The notes under the pieces were generated by a model. It was not told where the DNA came from. It did no database searches and saw only the letters and a program-made list of their open reading frames with translations. Below are positions 58,163 through 64,000 of a DNA stretch of 64,000 nt, piece after piece (within the stretch, counting starts at the first letter, position 1; every line of letters begins with the position of its first letter). The position numbers and the translations under genes were made by a program. The stretch comes from Trichoplusia ni (taxonomy: Eukaryota > Arthropoda > Insecta > Lepidoptera > Noctuidae): the NCBI RefSeq assembly GCF_003590095.1, contig NW_020800332.1, forward strand, positions 118,719 through 182,718, read 5' to 3'.

Positions 58163-61073
58163 CTAATCAAAATAAGTCGTAGAAGTAGTCGAGGCCTGCC
58201 CGAGCTCCCAAATGGCGACGCCTGTACCATATTCTTTGGCCAACTCGAGACGCTTTTGTATAGAGTATAATGTAGGATAGAATATTTTCTTGGTCCCTTG
58301 TGATGTTCTAGAAGAAAAAAAAAATTATTATATGTATAATAAGTTTTCTTAAAAAACGAATCCCGCACTAACGACTCCAACGAATCCCACACAAAGTGGT
58401 CATCAATTTTGCAAAGTAGGAATATTTTTGTCGAAAGTTTTGAAATAAAAAGGAACGTAATATTTAGTCGAATATCAATAACGAAAAGGATTACAAGAAG
58501 ATTTTATGTTACAACGGGAATATATTTCGGTAATGAAGCGCAATAAAATCTGTTAAAATGGTAAAAGAAAGAAACAGTGGCAGATAAAAATCGTTTGAAG
58601 CAGTTATCAGAAATACCATTCGTTATGTTTACTAATTGCAGTTCCTGCCAAGCGCCAGTTGTCAGGCAATTAAAGAACAATTCAATTACCTAGAATTTTA
58701 CTTGTTATGTCTGTAACACAACTGCTGTACGTGATTTTGTGCTCTGGTAAATTATGTCCAATAGATTTCTATGTGAAAGCAGTATTCTAATAAATAAATA
58801 AACAGCTGAGGGCTCTTCATAGTTAATTATTTCATTTCCTTATGCAAAATATATTTCATTTTTCCTGCAATCCTTTACAAGTTTACTTCGCAGCACCTTT
58901 TTTTACCCATTGACTCCATTTTACGGTAATGAAGTCTAAAAAATATGACACTTACCTGATTTCCACATAATTCTCAGCTGTATTATTATTATAAGATAAT
59001 GCTTGATTATTTTTGGCATGTTTCAATAATTCTATATATTCTGTGCCAACAATGGGCCCGCCACCGTTGGCTGTATAAGAATTGCCATAGAAATTCAATC
59101 CAAGTAAAATCTTGGATCTCTTTGAAGGATTTTCATCATTGTCTATTAGTTTCTCTACACATAGTCTTACCCAATAAAGTGGGCCATTAGGTCCTGAAAT
59201 CAAATAAACCACAAATGTAAGGCGAAACTACATCTCCAGTTTTGAAAAAGGATAATTTCCAAAATGTCTGTTGTCGATTGATCAGAAATTTGCAAGAAGT
59301 TTGGTTTATTCATGCACTGATAGGTCAACACAATCAATTAGGCATCAGTCATATAATCATTGCTTGAGTAGAATAAGCATGAATATTTATACTTCTTTCT
59401 TCATTGTTTTATAAAAATGTTAATCTAGAACTGTAAAAATGCACTAAAACCAACTTACCTGGCTTCTGAGGACTAGAAAAGTCATATGTCATAACAGATA
59501 CAGCTTCAACATATGGGTATATATCATTAAAAGCTTGGATGAAGAACTCATCAGTGGGGAATCCACGGAATGGTGGGTAGACTAGAATAAGACTTAGATC
59601 ATCCTCTTTCATCTCCAAACCTAAAACAATAAACACTTCAATTAATGGATGCTCAATGACGGAGCTAAAAATAACTGGAATAGGTATACAAATGTTTTGT
59701 TTAAAAGTGTGAAACTACTCAAAAACAAAAATACCATTATTTAGGGCCAAAGAGGACGACTAAACCAGGTAATTATCAGATGTTTTTGTTAAGTTAGAAC
59801 CAGTAGTTATCAGTTGGTATATATGGTTATCATAAGGAAACAAAAATCTGAAAACAACACATACTGTTGTAGTAAATATTATAACCATCATTTATACTTT
59901 TGCTGATAAGCATAGTTTCCTTGTACACATAGACCATGAAGGATTTTTATGCACTTACAGCCAATCAAACTACTGACCTACATACAGGCTATTAAAAATG
60001 TGCATATTTTTTTTAATAATTCCTAATAGTTAAAACAATACATGGTATCTTTATCTATTTCAGGGTCTTAGACAAACTTTGATATACCTTGATATCTTGC
60101 TAGTTTTTATTTGCACAATATGCCAACTTTTTTCACAGAGGTAAAGAATCACTTACCAAATTGTTGTATAAACTTAACAGACTTGTCAACATATTTCCCT
60201 ATCTGTGACAACACCTCAAGCACCACACCATCAAACTTCCATTGTTTACAAGCCTTCTTAATCTCCTCTATAAGAGCTTTCTGTTCTGTATGAGAAGTAG
60301 GCTCCATGAAAAAGGCTTTTAAATCAGATGGCTGCCAGTTCTCAAAGAGAATTCTTGGTAATACTGAAAAATAATCACAATAAAAAAAAACTATACTGTA
60401 TTTTCTGAGAATTATTGTTCTCTATTTAGATTACACATTCATTTAGATTACACATTCATTTAGATGATCCAGTAAATACTACAAATTCTGATAAGTGTAC
60501 ATTTTTTTGTAAGTTAAAAACTTACATTTCAGATTCGAGGTAGAGCCTTTTTGCTTCACTGACTTCATCCAGGCATGGTCAACGTCATGCAGGCCAGATA
60601 TGATGTAAATGTTGGGTGATTGTCGTTTAATTTGCAGCCATACTGGCGAAACATAGTTGAACTTAGGTGCCCACGTCTTCGCCACATCATAGCCTTTATT
60701 GTTCCACTACAATAAAAATAGACATTTGAGATTTTTAGATTACATTAAAACTTTACTTATTGCTATGGAAAAATTTATGTAAAACAGCAAAAACAAGGTT
60801 TTTCCTAGGCATACTCACAGGTGTAACGTAACCTAAGACGGCATTCTTGAAATTCCGCGTTACTACATCTTGATGGTACGTAGCATGGTATTTTATAATA
60901 TCTTTCACTAAAGGTGCTTCGTTTACTAACTTACGATCTAAAACATTGTTTTTCCTAGGCCCTTCTTGAGGCTTAACACCTTTTTGGCCCTTTTTATCAG
61001 AGGGTGGCGAAAGGGTAGCCAAGCAAACATTAAGAAGGAAAATAATCTGCAGGGCTGTTTTAATACATCTCAT
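58163..61073 (-). CDS. Chitinase domain-containing protein 1 (CHID1/SI-CLP-like), six exons, frameshifted C-terminus
   Basis: Exons (minus) are 61073..60819, 60706..60526, 60363..60157, 59620..59459, 59193..58956 and 58307..58163. All borders are GT-AG and phases match, giving 395 residues as written. A signal peptide (KTALQIIFLLNVCLA) suggests secretion or a lysosomal location. The GH18-like barrel contains GYVTPWNNKGYDVAK, then FDGVVLEV in place of the chitinase DxxDxDxE, VMTYDFSSPQKPGPNGPLYW and ILLGLNFYGNSY. Loss of the chitinase aspartates suggests a binding rather than hydrolytic role, as in CHID1. The end reads WELGQASTTSTTYFD instead of the family's WELGQGLDYFYDL: one G is missing near 58195 (GGGCAGGCCTC). 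The start is the ATG opening the signal peptide. Confidence 0.85.
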
Positions 61074-62140
61074 TTTTCTGATGAATGTCACGAACTACAC
61101 TATATAGTCCTAAAATTAACTGTGGATTGCTCTAAAAATATTCACAACCACCTCGTCAAGACAACAAAATTCAGTAAACAAATCGCCGGATTCGCCGGCT
61201 GCCATAGATAATACATATAATACTGGTATAGATGAGACACTGACAGATCAGTTTTTTTTTCACTACTTGCCCTGTAAACTAGATGGCGCTAGCGTCTGTG
61301 AAGCGATCTATAGCTATATGTATGTATGCACTCATCTACATAATATCTATAGGTTGCTATAGGTAGTTACGCATAGTACAGCATTTTTGCCGTGTATAAA
61401 ATGTACTAAAGAGAAAAAAGAATACAACAAAAATATAAAGATTTTTCTTTATTTATAAATACGGATAATTTATACAATTTATTAATTAACGTCTACAATG
61501 TATTGAAATTAAACCACTTTTACTTTGACACATTTTTACTATTATAATTTACTAAGTAATATGATTTTCTGTAGAAAAATTATTCTCTAATAAAATCGTA
61601 ATATGGTTTAATTTCATTGGCTAACATTCATAATACACTTATGGTATATTACAATCACCAATTAATTCACATTAATAGAAACCATTTTTAAATTATTAAG
61701 GGTATAATTGAGAACCTTCTATTTTATTTATCGATGTAAATAAAGTAGATGGTTGGAAATGGCCACCCATCAAAAATCACATGATTTAAATCAATCAAAT
61801 CATTTAATTAACAATAAGGTTTTAAATATCATTCACATTATTTCCTTTTTTTATGAATTTTATAGAAATTGTATGCTTGTAATTTAAGTATCGTTATTAT
61901 CAAAATCAGCAATTTTTCCTGTTAAAATTCTATTTACACCCGTACACCAACTATTTACAATTAAGTTGATGAACAAATTAATTATATAATTAGTTAAAAT
62001 CAATTTATGTTCATCGCATTGAATAATTGAAAAATCACATCTGCAATTTATAAAAAACACAATTATTATTTTTTTAAGTTTATTATTTCGGGCGATCAAG
62101 TCTCAATCATAAAATATATTTCATTAAGTAATTTAATAAA
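61074..62140. other. Intergenic DNA upstream of CHID1
   Basis: The first 150 bp should hold the CHID1 promoter and 5' UTR on the minus strand. Beyond 61440 it is very AT-rich, with ATCACATG/CATGTGAT-type inverted motifs near 61778 and 62145. No gene recognised. Confidence 0.4.
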
Positions 62141-62639
62141 TGAATCACATGTGATTTTTTGTATAATCAATCATGTAATTAAATGCATTAGGATCAATTT
62201 CTTGTTGAAGTAAATCAACAATACAATTACAATTTTTAAATATATTAGATTTAGTTTTTTTATTATATATCCAGGGTACATATTTCTTCGCTTCCGAATG
62301 CAAAATCAAATTACTAAAAATAATTTGACTCATTGTTGAAATTAAGGAATCAACTGCAAAATCAGAATCTAAATCATCAGATTTTATAAATCATCATATT
62401 TAACTGTTTGAGACCCATCTTGACTTTTTACAATTTTTTCAAATTCTATTGATTTAAAAACAGGTTTAATTTCTGCCCAGAATGGGAAATGTGGTGATTT
62501 GTTTTTAAGACATCCCTTGAGTATTTTTGCTGTATCACGGTGTGAGTGGCCATTACATGAATCAAATAATTTATCAAAAATCAGCAATAAATCTAGTTTC
62601 TTCACACTCAGCTAGTAATATGTTGCATTCTGAAACAAA

Positions 62640-62760
62640 AAATATATATATACATCATTAATGTTTGTGGTTATTTATGTTCCTATGCAAAATATATATA
62701 TAATCAATTTCAAAATATATATATGTATATATATGTATTCACAAGAAAAAGTATATATGT
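62640..62760. repeat. (AT)n-rich simple repeat
   Basis: Several ATATATAT/ATGTATAT runs within the intron of the decayed THAP gene. Confidence 0.7.
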
Positions 62761-63054
62761 ATGATTTATATGGATAAAAAATACTTATAATCAAAACATT
62801 TAACTGATTTTCATTATGAGTTGCAACATACCTTCTACAAATGTTTGCTCCATGTCCTTTTCCTTATCCTCCAACATTGAAACTGAAGCGACTGGTTCAA
62901 CTGATACTTCTGCAACTGCAGATGAGCTGGTGGTATCTAGAAAGTAGCAATAATCTTGTTAGAAAAGACTTAGCACATACTTTAAAACCTATTAATATAA
63001 TTGTGCAATTCTACAAAAGACTACTTAGAAGTATTTTAACATAATTATAACATT

Positions 63055-63280
63055 TCACAACTATCAAACAATGTTGTCTCGTCCCAAGCTAAGCAGAACT
63101 TGTGTTATGGATACTAGACAGCTGATAAACATACTTTCTAAATATAGAAATAATTTACACCCAGACACAGAACAAAATGATGATGCTCATCACACAAATA
63201 TTTCTCCTGATTGGGAATCAAACCAAAAACCTCTGGCATAGCACTAAAAGACACTAGCCACTAGACCAACAGGACAGTTA
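63055..63280 (-). mobile_element. tRNA-derived SINE
   Basis: On the minus strand it starts with an A-box-like TGGTCTAGTGGCTAGTG and a B-box-like GGTTTGATTCCC, spaced as in RNA polymerase III promoters. It continues 'ATATTTGTGTGATGAGCATC', 'TTCTGTGTCTGGGTGTAAAT' and 'GTCTAGTATCCATAACACAA'. This is a typical lepidopteran SINE; a second copy's tail is at 26155..26285. It is not a functional tRNA gene, as the cloverleaf is incomplete. Confidence 0.75.
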
Positions 63281-64000
63281 ATGCACTTCATTTCATTTGC
63301 GATGATTAGGTGACAGAAAATAAAATTGAAACAGCACTTGTTGGTCTGTGGTTCATCTTAGGGGCAGATTTCACAGTTATTTCATACATTTAATAGACAT
63401 CTGCCAAAATGTTAATTGCATATTTGTTTACATGTAAATTGGATGTTATAATATGCAAATATATTTATTTACCTGATGGGATAAGGCTGGTGTAAAAGGT
63501 TGGCACTGCATTTCTCGTTAATACCGTTCCTTTACCTATGTAGTATTTCTCAAAATGTTTATAGTCTTATTTGGTTGTAGATGTATGTATCTCCTTTCAT
63601 TATAATATCATCGTCTAAAACTTGATTCCAGATCTCAAACCTTTCTTTATAACAGTCTGGCTTAGGAAAATGATGTAATGTACCTGAAATTAGAAAGAAT
63701 GAGTTAATTGCAGGTGGTGAAATTTATGTTTTAAAAATATAGTGATATATAATAGTACAAACTTCGATCGGATCGTTCCTACAATAAGATCACTTATTCT
63801 ATCATCAATAATCATCTTACCTCCTTCTTCACATCCAAAATAGCAATGAGTGCGAGAGTATTTCGGTAATCTCGCCATCGTAATCCGTAAAAAACGCAGC
63901 CAAATTTTTAAATCAAGTAATGTAAACACACGTCGTAGTCCATTAAACGATGCCAGGGTCAAGAGAAATAAATATATTCGTCGGTATCCGTTCACGAGAA

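Larger units (their letters stand above)
62145..63878 (-). pseudogene. Decayed THAP-domain (P-element transposase-like) gene
   Basis: Exon-like blocks on the minus strand are 63878..63821 (MARLPKYSRTHCYFGCEEG), 63683..63473, 62936..62832 and an open block around 62605..62384. The first two give a THAP zinc-finger start: CYFGC, LHHFPKPDCYKERFEIWNQV, HFEKYYIGKGTVL and RNAVPTF. Within exon 2 the frame shifts by one base at ATAAGAC|TATAAACATTTT, and the zinc-binding Cys is a Tyr codon (TAT). The last block contains FDSCNGHSHRDTAKILKGCL and FPFWAEIKPVFKSIEF, similar to the C-terminal region of P-element/THAP9-type transposases. A SINE lies in the intron between the second and third blocks. It is most likely a dead domesticated or mobile copy. 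Confidence 0.55.

Noticed and set aside
58156..58392. 78-codon minus-strand frame over the last CHID1 exon
   Set aside because: It is a different register; the CHID1 frame through FYPTLYSIQKRLELAKEYG is the one that joins the other exons.
63190..63280. Possible tRNA gene on the minus strand (A and B boxes)
   Set aside because: The boxes are present but the acceptor stem and anticodon arm do not fold properly, and a SINE body follows directly. It is a SINE head.

Overview
This is a window of AT-rich animal nuclear DNA, almost certainly from a moth or butterfly (Lepidoptera); the species cannot be read from it. The evidence is spliced genes with GT-AG introns, insect-type non-LTR, Penelope-like, Helitron and PIF/Harbinger elements, and several dispersed repeats that I recognise as typical of Lepidoptera. 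These include a tRNA-derived SINE with a 'GTCTAGTATCCATAA' tail, the 'CAACTATGTTGGGGTCGGCT' repeat, and Helitron ends with a CGCGGAC/GTCGCGGGC hairpin plus CTAG. Bacterial features (operons, ribosome binding sites) do not apply.

Host genes. (1) A minus-strand short-chain dehydrogenase/reductase (SDR, retinol-dehydrogenase-like) has its first coding exon at 8040..8346. Later exons should lie left of the window. A possible 5' noncoding exon and GC-rich promoter sit about 21.7 kb upstream at 30126..30420. (2) A complete six-exon plus-strand SDR paralogue, 323 aa, runs 55016..57936, with a possible promoter and noncoding exon near 47690..47888. The two SDR genes share the position and phase of the first coding intron and point away from each other, so they look like an old inverted duplication. 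(3) A minus-strand, six-exon chitinase-domain-containing protein 1 (CHID1/SI-CLP-like) gene runs 61073..58163. It converges on the SDR gene and carries an apparent 1-nt deletion just before its conserved C-terminus.

Mobile DNA fills much of the rest. From left to right: inverted-repeat MITEs and a Helitron tail (1.7-7.4 kb); an end-to-end Helitron (10971..17892) whose RepHel frame is broken only by two in-frame TAA codons; a PIF/Harbinger-like non-autonomous element with TAA duplications carrying a nested LINE tail (23132..24707); SINE fragments; a Penelope-like insertion with a 15-bp target duplication and 274-bp inverted arms (33558..34240); and a full-length RNase-H-bearing non-LTR retrotransposon with target duplication, poly(A) and a single ORF2 frameshift (40835..46276). 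After these come a PIF/Harbinger element whose transposase and MADF genes lie on opposite strands with interlocked introns (51349..53948), and the decayed remains of a THAP-type (P-element-like) gene at the right edge.

I found no convincing cellular defence or biosynthetic system. The most notable items are the near-intact transposons, the interlocked Harbinger gene pair, the long Penelope-like hairpin and the CHID1 frameshift. Long stretches between these features are AT-rich and non-coding as far as I can see; they are listed as such.
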